From positions 124,001-188,000 of the forward strand of contig JAHEWK010000044.1 in assembly GCA_020740775.1 (NCBI GenBank): 64,000 nt of DNA, written 5' to 3'. The notes beneath the pieces are model-generated. The model had not been told where the DNA came from and made no database searches. It saw only the letters and a program-made list of their open reading frames with translations. The position numbers were made by a program, and so were the translations under genes. Of the stretch, positions 22,966 through 34,181 are shown one piece after another (position 1 is the stretch's first letter; the number at the start of each line of letters is the position of its first letter). Source of the DNA: Ilyonectria destructans. Its lineage: Eukaryota > Ascomycota > Sordariomycetes > Hypocreales > Nectriaceae.

Positions 22966-24786
22966 TATATAATTCCCTGTTTAGGTAAAGCTGATTTCCT
23001 TATATAAGTAATATATTCCTCTTCACTAGGAATATTACTTATAAATAATTCCTCATCTGAAGAGCTAATAGAGCTATTTTCTCTATGATTAGCTGAATTA
23101 GAAGTATTTTCTTCTGCTAATTCATGAAAGCTCTCATTATAAGGATTAATTATATTATTTAACCCTTTTTCGCGTTGTAGCCTATTTATAAGTTAATTAA
23201 TATAATATATTAAATATAAATAAATAAATACTTAGTCGTTATATTTTTCAATAAATTAATTATATCTTTACTAATAGTAAAGATAAAAAGCTAATAAGCT
23301 ATTATTTTGAAAATGTATTAATTTAAACCTAGAGTCTAAGACAATACTAATTACATAAGGCTTATACTTATTTATCGTTCTATTAGTAAGCCTTTTAGGG
23401 AAGTATTACTCCCATTTTACTATCCCTTTATCTATAGCTTTATTTAAGCTATAATAAAAAGAAGACTAATTATTATTAGTATTTATATTAAAATATCAAA
23501 TATATAAGAAAACTTACTAAATTATCCTTTTTAGCTATTTTAGAGGTATAAGTATTTTTAAGGCCTCTAGTTTATTACATAGCTGATATATATATAATAA
23601 GCCTTCTGAAATAGTAATATAAATCTGACCTTGAAATTTAATAGAGGGTTTTAAAAAAACTTCAAATAGGCTTTTTAATTCCGCTGGAAAATGTCATTCT
23701 AAGCCGGATAAAAATACCTATTTAATATTAAGCTTTTATCTTTAAATTAGAAAATTAATATAATACTTACATCTTTATATTCCTCATTAGTTGTATTTTT
23801 ATAAATATCAGAAAGAGTTAATTTAAGCTCTAAAGCTGCTTCTAGCATATAATAAGTCGAATTCCAACGAGTACTATTGTCTATTAAATAATTAATAAAT
23901 AGCTTATATATTAGATAATAAAACGCTTACCTGAAGGAATAAGCTTTTTATTTGGAGAAAGCCTATTATCCTTTTTGTATTTAATTATTCCCTCTTTTAA
24001 TAGGATTTTATTTTCAGTTGTTGTATATTTAATTAATACGGAAATTCGCCAAATTCGATTTATAATAGCTATAAGAAGCTAATACATTATTATAGTAAAT
24101 TACAAATAAATAATACGACTTGCTATTAAAAGCAGTAATATTACCTAACTCATTAGATTCAATATTATTTAAATATACCATATCTAAATTAGTTTATTTA
24201 ATTAATACATTCTCTGACTTATTAGATAATAAATAATCTTTTAATATATCTTGTGCAATAAGTTTTATTATATGAGCTATGCAGCGAATATCATTTATAA
24301 ATTCCCTATTTAAAGATAAATTATAATTATCTTTAAAGGAAGTGATAAATGTATTATTATTTGTTGCATTATCTGTTGTAATACTATTTATTTAATTAGT
24401 TATATTATTATTATTATTAATTTTAACTTACCTAAATATAGTATTGATTTTTAAATTAGGATATAAATTTAAAGAATCTTCAAATTCTTTAAATATATTA
24501 ATACCGGTATGATAGGTAAATAATTCATTAAAAGCTATAAATTAATTAGTATTATTTTATAATTAAATACATAGGAAACTCACTTATAAGCTTATAATGT
24601 AAAATGAAACTCTTATCTATAAAGCTTATAATAACCCCTAGATAGGAACTTTGATTAGATGAAGTCCATATATCAAAGGTTAGGGAAAAAAGCCCTAAAT
24701 TATATAGATTTTTATCTAATTGCTGATTGAATTTAAATAGGTCAGATGTAAAGGTACCTTCTAAGATATCCTTAATCTTCTACCCA

Positions 24787-25012
24787 TTAATTAGTAAATA
24801 GATAAAATAGATAAAATAGATAAAATAGATAAAATAGATAAAATAGATAAAATAGATAAAATAGATAAAATAGATAAAATAGATAAAATAGATAAAATAG
24901 ATAAAATAGATAAAATAGATAAAATAGATAAAATAGATAAAATAGATAAAATAGATAAAATAGATAAAATAGATAAAATAGATAAAATAGATAAAATAGA
25001 TAAAATACTTAC
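24787..25012 (+). repeat. 9-bp tandem repeat (AGATAAAAT)n
   Basis: About 24 almost perfect copies of a 9-bp unit within an intron position of the reverse hAT element. Homogeneity suggests recent expansion. A similar 9-mer array lies at 8936-9093. Confidence 0.92.
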
Positions 25013-26110
25013 TTATTATAATAACTTAATAAGTCTTTAAAAGTAAGTGAATTTAAAATATTAAAAGATAGGTTGTTTTCTATAGAAAAATATAATATCT
25101 TTTTTTAAAGCTTCTTCTTCTATAAAAGAAGAATTATACCGAGCTTTTTTATTTATAGATAAATTAAAAACGTCTTTATTTTTATTTAAATCAATTTCTA
25201 TTATAATACTAGTAAATAAGTGAAATATTTAATTTTAATAAAAAACTTACTGCTTTTTTTAGTTAACTCAGTTTTCTTATAAGTAATTTCTAAATGCTTA
25301 AATTAATAATACCTCGTATAATTAGAAGATTAAAATCCTTTAAATTTTTTGATCCTCTTATAATTACACCTAAATAGTAATTAGTAAATAAATAGATAGA
25401 TAAATAAATAGATGGATAAATAAATAGATAAATAAAAGTCTTATATTATACATTTAACTTCTATTTCCTTATTATTACCCTCTATAGTAGGTAATCTAGT
25501 CTGCTTAAATAAGCTATCTTTATTATAGCTTATGAATGTAGAAGAAGAGGCTATTGTTAATTCCAATTCAGTATTTTCATTTAAATTAGAATTACCGACA
25601 TCAGTAGTATTTCCTAATTGAGATAAAATAGAATCTGAAAAGGGATTAGTTTTAATATCTAAGACTGAAAGTGTAGGATTAAAATCGCTATCAGAATCTA
25701 TTTTAAAAATAAATAGCTTAATAGATAGCTTAATAAATGACTTATTAGATAGTAAATAAATAATAGCTTAAGGACATAAATTATAGTATTTATAATTAAG
25801 ATTATAATTCTATTACTTTCTATTACTTTCTAATTAATAATAGTTATTTTATGTTAATAATTAATAATTAATTCTATAATATTCTGTTAGATTCTATTTA
25901 ATATTAATTATTAATAATACATAACTTATAGAATTTTATAACTCTCTATAAGCTTCTAATTATAATAAGCTTATTAGTAATATAATAATAGAATTCTATA
26001 GCTTTCTACTAATTAATAAAGTAAATTTAATAGATAAAATATCTAATTATACTTAAGATTTTCGTTACTAAATTACTAACTAATTATTACTAACTAATAT
26101 CACAACCCTG

Positions 26111-26373
26111 GCTATATATTACTATATTATAATTATATCTTTTCATAATAGACTTACTATATTTCTTACTATTGAATTAAAAAATAAAATAGCTATTAGT
26201 TAGTAGTAAGTAACTAACTAGGTTTCGTTAACTTTTTCGTTAATAGTTAGAAATCTATTAACTGATTCGTTACTACTAACGAATTTTTATTCGTTAATAT
26301 TCAGAGACGTAATTATCGAATTCGTTAATATTCAGAGGGGTAATTAACGAATTAGTTACGAATACCAACCCTG
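26111..26373 (-). mobile_element. hAT family A 5'-terminal piece
   Basis: Ends ...TTACGAATACCAACCCTG, and is similar over much of its length to 5103-5376. Its left side is cut by the element ending at 26110. A one-ended relic. Confidence 0.55.
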
Positions 26374-26478
26374 TTTAATTATAATAGACTAGAATTAAAG
26401 GTCTTATTTACGATCTCTTTGATTTTATATCTATTAATAATTGGCCCAGATCTATAAAAAATAATTAGTATTTATAAG
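26374..26478 (-). pseudogene. Separated piece of the reverse family A hAT copy
   Basis: The reverse complement matches 6245-6400 (GGGCCAATTATTAATAGA). It is the continuation of the family A copy at 30449-32090, split from it by the complete element 26479-30448. Confidence 0.7.
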
Positions 26479-26813
26479 CAGGGTTGCGAAATTAGTTAGT
26501 ATTTTAAATACTAACTAAATACTAAAAGAATTAGTTGGTATAATACTAACTAAATACTATTTTTTTTAGTATTAGTATAGCTTAATACTAACTAATTTTA
26601 TTTTAGTATTTAGTTAGTATATACTAAAAGAATTAGTATTAGTATTAGTATAAAGTAGTACTAACTAAATACTAATTAGTTAGTATTTTAGTATTACAAT
26701 CTATAATTAAGTATTTTATGATATTAATTATCTTAAGATATAATATTAATAATTAAAAGTCTTTAGAAGGTATATTATTAATTCTATTAGATTAATATAT
26801 AATATTAATAATT

Positions 26814-27123
26814 AGAAGCTTCTAGAATATAGATTATTAATTCTATTAGTTTAATATATAATGTTCGTAATTAGAAGCTTCTAGAAGACAAATTATTAAC
26901 TTTATTAATATAGAATATAATATTAATAATTAGAAGCTTCTAAAAGACAAATTATTAACTTTATAAATATAGAATATAATATTAATAATTAGAAGCTTCT
27001 AGAAGGTAAATTATTAACTTTATTAATATAGGATATAATATTAATAATTAGAAGCTTCTAGAAGGCAAATTATTAACTTTATTAATATAGGATATAATAT
27101 TAGTAATTAGAATCTTCTAGAAA
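26814..27123 (+). promoter_or_regulatory. Six ~60-bp repeats with HSE-like arrays
   Basis: AGAAGCTTCTAGAA-type motifs (nGAAnnTTCnnGAAn, three alternating units) recur at about 26814, 26873, 26932, 26991, 27050 and 27109. Five keep all three units; the third has AAA in the last. The array ends about 130 bp before the transposase ATG. That pattern is the heat shock factor binding consensus; function here is inferred. Confidence 0.55.
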
Positions 27124-27255
27124 ATAAAGTCTTATTAATTAATTAATTTTATAAACTATAAATATATCTTCAATTTCTCTTTAATCTAAGTCTTTATTCT
27201 TTTATATTATTCTATTTTTTATTAAGCTTATAGTTATAAGCTATTATTCTTTAAA

Positions 27256-30102
27256 ATGGATTCAAATGATGATTTTAATCCTTATTCTGAGTCTAAAGCT
27301 GATACTAATGCTTTTTCTGAAGAAGCCAGTTTTTTGGCTCCTTCTGAAGAAGATAGTATTATTCAATCAAGCTTAGACTTTGAAATAGGGTCTTTATCCT
27401 CTCAAGCTATTATTACAGAAGATATAAATTCCAAAATTTATATCTTTAAATATAGCTTATTTAAAAAGAGTATTTTACCTTTAAAAGAAGGTAAAGAGGA
27501 AGAAATGGAAATTAAATGCACTATGTAAGTCTTTTATTTTCTTAATTTATTTTCTTATATATACTAATATTTAAATAGGTGTAATTATAAGAAAATTGAG
27601 AAAGTTAGAGGATTTCAATCTTCTAATTTTCAAAAACACTATAAAGCTAAGCATCCTGAAATTGCTTAAAATAAGCAATCTGAATCTACTAGAAAAAGAA
27701 ATAAGTCATTTTATATTTAAATTAAATTAATCTTAATACTAATTGATAATATTGAAATAGATTTTATAAAGCCTAGTAGTCCTTTTGACCTAAATATTAG
27801 GAATAAAAGGTCTAGGAACGATCTATTTAATTTATCTAATAGTTTTAAAGAGGAAGAAGCTTTAAAGAAGATTCTTTATTTTCTTATAGAAAATAATCTA
27901 TCTTTTAATCTCTTGAATTCTAATAGCTTTTAAGATCTTCTAACCTATTATAATAAGTACGTTATTTTAGCTATTTATATACTAATATATACTAATAATA
28001 CTTTAGGGCTAGTCCTATTATTAATAGGGATAAAATTAAAGGTATCTTATTAGATACCTTTAATAATAGCTTATTACAATTAAATAAGCAACTAGAAGAG
28101 AATATATCAACCTTTAGGACTTTTTCCCTTACATTTGATATATGGACTTCAAATACACAAATAGCTTATTTAGGTATTATCCTTATTTTTATAGATAAGG
28201 ATTTTAACCTTATTTATAAGCTTATAGGTAAGTAAATATTATTCCGGATTTATTAATATATTAATAAATCCCTATTTAAAACCTAGTTATAAAATTTTAA
28301 CTGACTTTTAAATAGGCTTTAATCAACTTATTGAAAGCCATACTGGGCTTTATATATATAAGGAATTTAAAAATAGCTTAATTCCTTATCCTTTAATTCA
28401 AGAAAATACTATTTTTAGGTAAGCTATTTATTTACATAAATAAGCTAGTTAATTTACTAATAATCTATAATAGTATTACTAGAGATAATGCAGCAAATAA
28501 TAATATATTTATTTCTTTATTCAAAGATAATTTATCTTTAAATCAGGAAATAAATAATATTCGCTGTATAGCTCATATAATTAATCTTATTGCACAAGAT
28601 ATCCTTAAAGAATTCCTTTTAAATAAGGAATCTGAAGTTATATTATCTAATTTAGATAATTTAGCTTTTAATAGCTCTAATGAGCTTACTAGTAAGTAAT
28701 AAATTTATTTCCCTTTATAATCTATAAAGCTAATCTTCCTTTAGCTATTATAACCCAAATTCGAAGAATAGCTATTTTAACTAAATATACAACTGAAGTT
28801 AAATAGCTATTAGAAGAAGGAATAGCTAAATTTAAAAGGGAAAATAAGCTTTTTACAAATAAGAAGCTAATTCCTTTAGGTAAGAATATTATTCTTATTA
28901 AGGTTATTAAGTTAAAAGCTAATTATAATTATAGATAATTCTACTAGATGGAATTCAACATTTAGAATGCTTGAATCTAGTATTGAATTAAAAGACGCCT
29001 TATATTATATTTATAAAAATACTAATAATAAGGAATATAAAGAGTTCAGTTTATTTAATCTTGTATTATATATATTATAACTAATAGCTATTTTTAGGTC
29101 TTTTTATCTGATCTTGAATAGGCTTTTTTAATAGAAATTAAAGCTTTATTTGAGGTTTTTGTTAAGCCTTCAATAAGATTACAAGGTCAATTTTATACTA
29201 CTATACCTGAAGGCCTATTATATATTTATCAAATTTATAATAAGCTAAATATATTATATAAGGCTTTTATTACCAATAGTAATAAAAAGCATCAATTGGT
29301 AAGTATTAAATACTATTTATTAAATTAGATTACTAACTTATTATTTAGGCTTCTTTTTATTTATACCTTTTAAAAGCTATAGAAGCTGGTATAGATAAGC
29401 TAGAAAAATACTTTCCTAAAAAGCTAACTAATAGAAATATAACTAGCTTTAAGCCTTATCTTTATAGTATTATTTTAGACCCTAGGTTTAAATTAATACA
29501 TTTTGAAGATAAAGGTTTATTAGCTTTTTGTCCTTCTATTAGTCAAGATATTATAAGTCTTTTTAAATTAGACTATCAGAAGTAAGTTAAAAAAAAATAC
29601 ATCTTAGTATTATAAGCTAATTACTAATTATTTAATAGAATTAAGATTAAAAGAGGGAATTTTCAGCACTCAATTAGACCTAATATATCCTTTGATGAAT
29701 TAGGTCAAAATAGCCAATTAGAAGCTGAATCTTCCAATGAAGGGTCAGATAATGAATTTTATATAAGTAATATTCCTAAAGAAGAGGAATATCTTACTTA
29801 CATAAATGAAGCAGTCTTACCTAAAAAGGTTAGTATATTCTATTATTTACCTTATATCTAATTTAATTACTAATTTTAATTTAATAGACTAATGACGCTA
29901 TTTAGCTATTCCAGCTACATCAGCTAGTATAGAAAGTACTTTTTCTATTAGTAATAATATTATTACTAAGTTAAGAAATAGGCTTTTACCTAATACAGTA
30001 AAACAGCTGATTTTACTAAAAAGCTGGTATAGAAGCTTTAAGGAATTAAAAAAGGAAGAAAAAATTGAAGATGAAATTGAGGAGGAAATAGAAGAGTTAT
30101 AA
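27256..30102 (+). pseudogene. hAT transposase (family B), multi-exon, few disabling changes
   Basis: Cut-and-paste transposase with about ten AT-rich introns (GTAAG donors, TACTAAT-like branch points). Exon 1 is 27256-27524 (MDSNDDFNPYSE...); intron 27525-27578 joins it to a BED finger, CTMC...HYKAKH. Later exons give NRDKIKGILLDTF, SLTFDIWTSN, SITRDNAANNN, IRCIAHIINLIAQDI, NSTRWNSTFRML, VKPSIRLQGQFYTT, ILDPRFKLIHF and the C-terminal dimerisation block YLAIPATSASIES then SISNNIITKLRNRL, ending near 30102. I see about four in-frame stops, all explicable by C-to-T or G-to-A change at Gln or Trp codons, and loss of about 55 bp before YLAIPATS. Probably inactive but recent compared with its neighbours. 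Confidence 0.8.
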
Positions 30103-30448
30103 TAGATTTATTTTTAGGTTTAAATTAAAAGATTTTATATTATTATTAAGGCTATATATAAATTAGATTATTTATTAATTAATATAGTTATTTATTAATT
30201 ATACAGCTATTTAAAAATTACGTAGCTATTTAAAAATTAATATAGCTATTTATTAATTATATATCTATTTAAATAGACATAATTAGTCTAGGAAAAGAAT
30301 TAATTAAATAAAAGAATATTTAAGTGATTCTATTATTTTATTAATTCTATTTTAGTATTTTCAAATACTAAATACTAAAATATTAATTAGTATAAATACT
30401 AACTAAATACTAAGAAATTAGTATATACTAACTAATTTCGCAACCCTG

Positions 30449-32090
30449 TATATAAGTAAAGAGGGAATTAATAATACTAACTTATTATAAAGAGATAATA
30501 AACCCTGAAAAGATAAAGAGTTAATAACCCTAAAAGAGAGGATATTTTCAATAAGAAAATGAGGAATCTTATGTAAAGCCTCTTGTTTAGTAAAAGAAAA
30601 GAATGAATTAGGTCTTATTCCTTGAGCGAAATTAAAGCCAAAATGTTCAGGGCTTTTTGAACTTAAATTGCTTTCTAAGGAATATTAGTGAATAAAGTAA
30701 TAAAAGAAAACAGTAAAAATAACTAACGTCTTTTTTTCAGTCTTTTCAGCTTCCTTATTATAAGTAATATTTGAATGCTTATATTGATAGTGGCGAGCGT
30801 AATTAGATAATTTAAATCCTTTAATAGTATCAATATTTTGATAATTGCCGCTAATTAAATATTAGTATCTGTAAAGAGAAATAGAAAATAGAAAATAGAA
30901 AATAGAAAATAGAAAATAAATATATCTCGTAAAAGCTATTAATACCTGCAGGCTGCCTATAAATAGCAGCATTAATGGGTAGTAATTCCCCTATAAAAAG
31001 ACCCTCTTTAAAAATATAGATTTTTATTTTATTTGGAGGGTCTAAGGCATACTCAATCCTATTATAAGGGGATTTAGTAGGATTGGAAGGTAAATTAGAA
31101 GAAGAGGATTCTTCTAAAATAGAAGATATTTCCCTATTAAAAGGCTGAGTATCAATTTCAGATTCGGAATGATATTCTTCTTGAAGAGGGTCTTGAGATT
31201 CTTCAAAGCTTTCGTTATAGCTAGAAGACGTCATTTTAATAAAAAGTGAAGAAAATAGTGTAATTGGGTTATTTAGGCAATAGGATAATAAGCTGATTGA
31301 GTAGATAGTTATAATATTTAAAAGAAAGGATATACTGATATTATATATAATAAAATCTATTACTTTAAAACCTATTGCTTTGAAATCTGTTGCTTTGAAA
31401 TGAATTACTTTAAAAATAGAATTAAAAGTACATATCTTATTTATTTCTATCAGAATATTAATTATCCGATATATTGTTTTTATATTATATATTGATTTCT
31501 ATATTACGTATATTTTTTAAGGCTTAGTTAGCAGAAATGAACTATTTATTTAAAGTTATTTATATTAATTATTTTCTTAATTTACTTAAATTCACTTATC
31601 ATTTTAGTTATTTATACTATTTAATTACTTTATTTAATTAAGTTAACTATTTATCTTATTTATTTAAAGCAACTATCTATTATATCTATATTACTCATCT
31701 ATTTAAATTAAGCATGTATCTTATTAAATCTTTCTATTTAATTTATCTATTTAATCTATCCATTTAATCTATCTATATAATTTATATATTTACCTTCTTA
31801 ATTTAAATTAGCTATTTATCTTATTTAATTTATTTATTTAATCTATCTAATTATTTTATTATCTTATTCATTTTAATTAATATTCTTATAATTAGTTAAT
31901 TGGTTAGTACTAACTAATTAGTTTCCGTTAATCTTTTCGTTAATAGTTACTACTGCCGAATTTTTATTCGATAATAGTAACAAAAAACTAATTACAAATT
32001 AACGAATTTTTAATTCATTACTACTAACGAATTTTTATTCTTTAATATTCAGAGATCTAATTAACGAATTAGTTACGAATACCAACCCTG
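30449..32090 (-). pseudogene. 5' half of a family A hAT element, reverse
   Basis: The 5' terminus ...ACGAATACCAACCCTG is at 32090. The start codon is at 31234 and the first exon (31234 to about 30920) reads MTSSSYNESFEES... with Ser/Glu-rich sequence and DPPNKIKIYIFKEGLFIGEL. A donor GTATTA follows near 30940, then an (AAAATAG)n run in the intron (about 30876-30917). The BED-like region lies near 30840-30740. It is cut at 30448 by the family B element and resumes at 26478. This is the only copy keeping an intact family A N-terminal exon. Confidence 0.75.
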
Positions 32091-33190
32091 CGTAAAGTAA
32101 ATATAATCCTAGTTTTATTAAAATAAACTCATTGTCCTAATTAGTTCATTAAATAAATAATCTTAATTAGTTGCATTAAGAATTTATTATTTCTATTAAT
32201 ATTTAAATGTAAATTTTTTAGATAAGTTTTAAATCTTTTATAGTTCCCTAGAGTCTCTACTTATATTATTAACCTTTTAAAGTAATATTAAGTTGAAAAT
32301 AAAATATTAAAAGAGCTTTTATGGTTATTTATAATCCTCTCTCTTAATTTTGTTCAAGTTTATTAATTTAAATTTTCTTTTTTCAGTGTTTTATTTTAAT
32401 AAGTTATTTAATAATCTCATCATAATTAAGTTATAAATAAACGTATAACAATAGTTATAAAACCTTAAAAATATCTAAATCTTATAAGAATAAGTTTGAA
32501 GATCGTAGTATAATTTTAATAACAAATATATATTTAGACTTAATATATAACAAAAATTAATTATATGAATTAATTGGTTTAAATAATATAATTAAGTATT
32601 TAAACTATTATATTAAGTTGAAAATATAATCTTCTGTTTCATTTTATGATATAAATCCAACAAGATATATTTTATATATTAACCTTAATAAAATATTCCA
32701 CACTTTTCATTTTATTAAATGGTTTTCATACTAAGTAAGAAATAAGAGGTGATATCTTTTATAACTTGATTTAATCTCTTGTAATATATTCTTAAAATTA
32801 CTTAATAATTATTTAAGATATATAATATAATATTAGCAATAACTTAATAATAAAATTGATAAACAAATTCATTTAAATAATTTAAACATATTAATAATTA
32901 TTTAAGTCTATTATATGACATTAAATTTTATAAAATATCTTCTTAATATTTTATTTAAATTTGTAGTAATATTAATTTAGTATAACTTCCTTTATAATGT
33001 TTTAAATATTTAACTTGTTTTAAAATAGTAAGATATTAAATATATAACTTTATTAATATTAAACTATTATTAAAATAACTTGTATACATTATACTAAAAG
33101 GTGTTTTAAGTATTTAATAAATATAGAATTAGATTATAATAAAAATAAAAATAATTGCAAGTAATCCCATTAAATATTTAAAATAAGGTA
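32091..33190. other. AT-rich, nothing recognised
   Basis: About 1.1 kb of AT-rich DNA, stops in all frames, no terminal repeats or transposase motifs I can defend. Confidence 0.4.
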
Positions 33191-33197
33191 ATATGGG

Positions 33198-33397
33198 TAT
33201 GCAGGACTATCCTAGGAGAGAGTAGTGAGGTTATCGGTCAGCTGACGAGCAATCCGATATGATATAAGACCTGCGAGATTAACTGACGCAACCCCTCCGA
33301 TTTAGAAGGGAGGGGTAAGCGCTTCAGTCTTGTCATCGTTCTGAACATGACCGACTATTGTTTGAATTCCTAGTGAACCACCTGCCTGCGTAACCAA
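33198..33397 (-). mobile_element. Diverged type B TG...CA-like element
   Basis: Shares with 4872-5089 the block order CAGCTGACGAG, CGCAACCCCTC, AGGGGTAAGC, TTCAGT(C/T)(C/T)TGTCATC and GAATTCCT. Normal composition. The expected TGTAACA ends are degraded (GCGTAACC at the right). A short piece of the same kind lies at 34014-34052. Confidence 0.6.
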
Positions 33398-33445
33398 AAC
33401 TTTTAATTGAATATTTTAATGTTCCTTTTATTTAATTTAAAATAT

Positions 33446-33546
33446 ATAATATATAAGATTATTGTTTGAAAATACTGTAGGTTATGGCTTTGATCTATCT
33501 GATGATATTGAGTAAAGCTATAAAAAAAACAAATAATATATAAGAT
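33446..33546 (+). mobile_element. 5'-truncated poly(A) retroposon with 14-bp TSD
   Basis: The insert (33460-33532) carries only the last ~70 bp of the element at 18449, including TTGATCTATCTGATGATATT and GAGTAAAGCT, then an A-rich tail. ATAATATATAAGAT is repeated on both sides (33446-33459 and 33533-33546). Truncation at the 5' end is typical of target-primed reverse transcription. Confidence 0.8.
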
Positions 33547-33657
33547 AGGTTTTAATAAAATCAAAATAACGTATATAATTTTCCTTCAAGTTTTTATTTG
33601 ATAACATTAAGTTCTTAAATAAAATTCATAGCATGTAAGTCTCATTAATAATACTCA

Positions 33658-33843
33658 CAGGGTTGGTAAATTTGTTAATTCGTTAATTTTGTTAGTTAAT
33701 TTTTTAAATATTTAAATGTATATATCTTAGCTAATAAGTACTATAAAATTAAAAAGAGACTATTTTTAAATACTATTATATATAAGCTATCTTCCTGTTA
33801 TAGCTTTATTTACTTACTGACTTTTTTTTATTCAGCTCTATAG
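33658..33843. mobile_element. hAT terminus relic
   Basis: CAGGGTTGGTAAATTTG followed by repeated GTTAATT(C/T) marks one end of a family A-like element running rightward. No partner end is visible before the normal-GC region starts. Confidence 0.45.
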
Positions 33844-33973
33844 TGCTACGGCTTGGTTCACTGACCAGCAAGAGAGGCTTAAAAGAGCAGCTAGTGTGCC
33901 CAGTAATTGCAACCAATGTGATTATTAACCAATCTTTTGCCCCCTGGTACAGCGGTCTAGCATAACCGTTACA
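33844..33973 (+). mobile_element. 130-bp TG...CA element (type A)
   Basis: Begins TGCTACGGCTTGG and ends AACCGTTACA. Very similar to 3909-4038 and of identical length. Flanks TATAG and TATAA are an imperfect 5-bp duplication. Confidence 0.75.
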
Positions 33974-34013
33974 TATAAGTTACTTACTATAAAACCTGGC
34001 ATTAAAGTTATGT

Positions 34014-34181
34014 GAGATGGGTAGTGCAGAACTATCCCCAGAGAATAGTAAGTGTAACGGTTATGCTAGACCGCTGTACCAGGGGGCAAAAGATTGGTTA
34101 ATAATCACATTGGTCGCAATTACTAGGCACACTAGCTTCTCTTTTAAGCTTATCGCTATTCCGGAGGACCAGGCCGTAACA
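34014..34181 (-). mobile_element. Type B fragment followed by type A element, reverse
   Basis: 34014-34052 matches the first ~40 bp of the element at 33198 (GGGTA-TGCAG-ACTATCC). At 34053 a type A element begins TGTAACGGTTATGCTAGACC and ends GGCCGTAACA at 34181. It stands head-to-head with the copy at 33844-33973. No clean target duplication here. Confidence 0.65.

Larger units (their letters stand above)
21853..26110 (-). mobile_element. Full-length hAT element, reverse, mutated
   Basis: Termini are CAGGGTTGTGATTTTAG (left) and ACTAATATCACAACCCTG (right). Flanks GTTATACG and GCTATATA differ only by transitions, as expected of a mutated 8-bp target duplication. On the minus strand, the N-terminal region begins near 25701 with IDSDSDFNP, where the relative at 27256 has MDSNDDFNP: the ATG has become ATA. 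The C-terminus near 22400-22270 reads RCYLAIPATSAAIES and SISNNIITKS. Introns, one holding a 9-bp repeat array and another region holding a normal-GC insert, lie between. Likely non-coding now. Confidence 0.78.
26479..30448 (+). mobile_element. Near-complete AT-rich hAT element (family B), 3970 bp
   Basis: Termini CAGGGTTGCGAAATTAGTTA and ...AACTAATTTCGCAACCCTG form inverted repeats of over 20 bp. Flanks TTTATAAG and TATATAAG are an 8-bp duplication with one mismatch, within a family A transposase gene. Contents in order: TAGTATTT-rich subterminal repeats, a tandem ~60-bp repeat with heat-shock-element-like motifs, then a multi-exon transposase gene (27256-30102). MITEs at 7475 and 16492 have the same termini. 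Least damaged hAT copy in the island. Confidence 0.88.
4080..33840. other. AT-rich island built of nested hAT elements
   Basis: Base composition changes sharply near 4080 and returns to normal near 33840. Inside, nearly all recognisable sequence is hAT-type transposase debris, CAGGGTTG-ended MITEs or simple repeats, broken by short normal-GC inserts. Many coding positions show TAA/TAG where relatives have CAA, CAG or TGG, which is the C-to-T / G-to-A pattern of repeat-induced point mutation. The least damaged copies still have long open frames, so part of the AT bias may belong to the transposons themselves. Confidence 0.8.

Noticed and set aside
26814..27123. CRISPR-like array
   Set aside because: The ~60-bp units are contiguous repeats, not short repeats with unique spacers, and the genome is eukaryotic.
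4080..33840. Idea that the AT-rich island is mitochondrial or plasmid DNA
   Set aside because: It contains nuclear-type introns and hAT transposons with 8-bp target duplications, and is continuous with nuclear genes at both ends.
4080..33840. Idea that the AT-rich island is a centromere
   Set aside because: AT-rich repeats alone do not define it; 30 kb of transposon nest is common in fungal subtelomeric and dispersed islands, and nothing specific supports a centromere.
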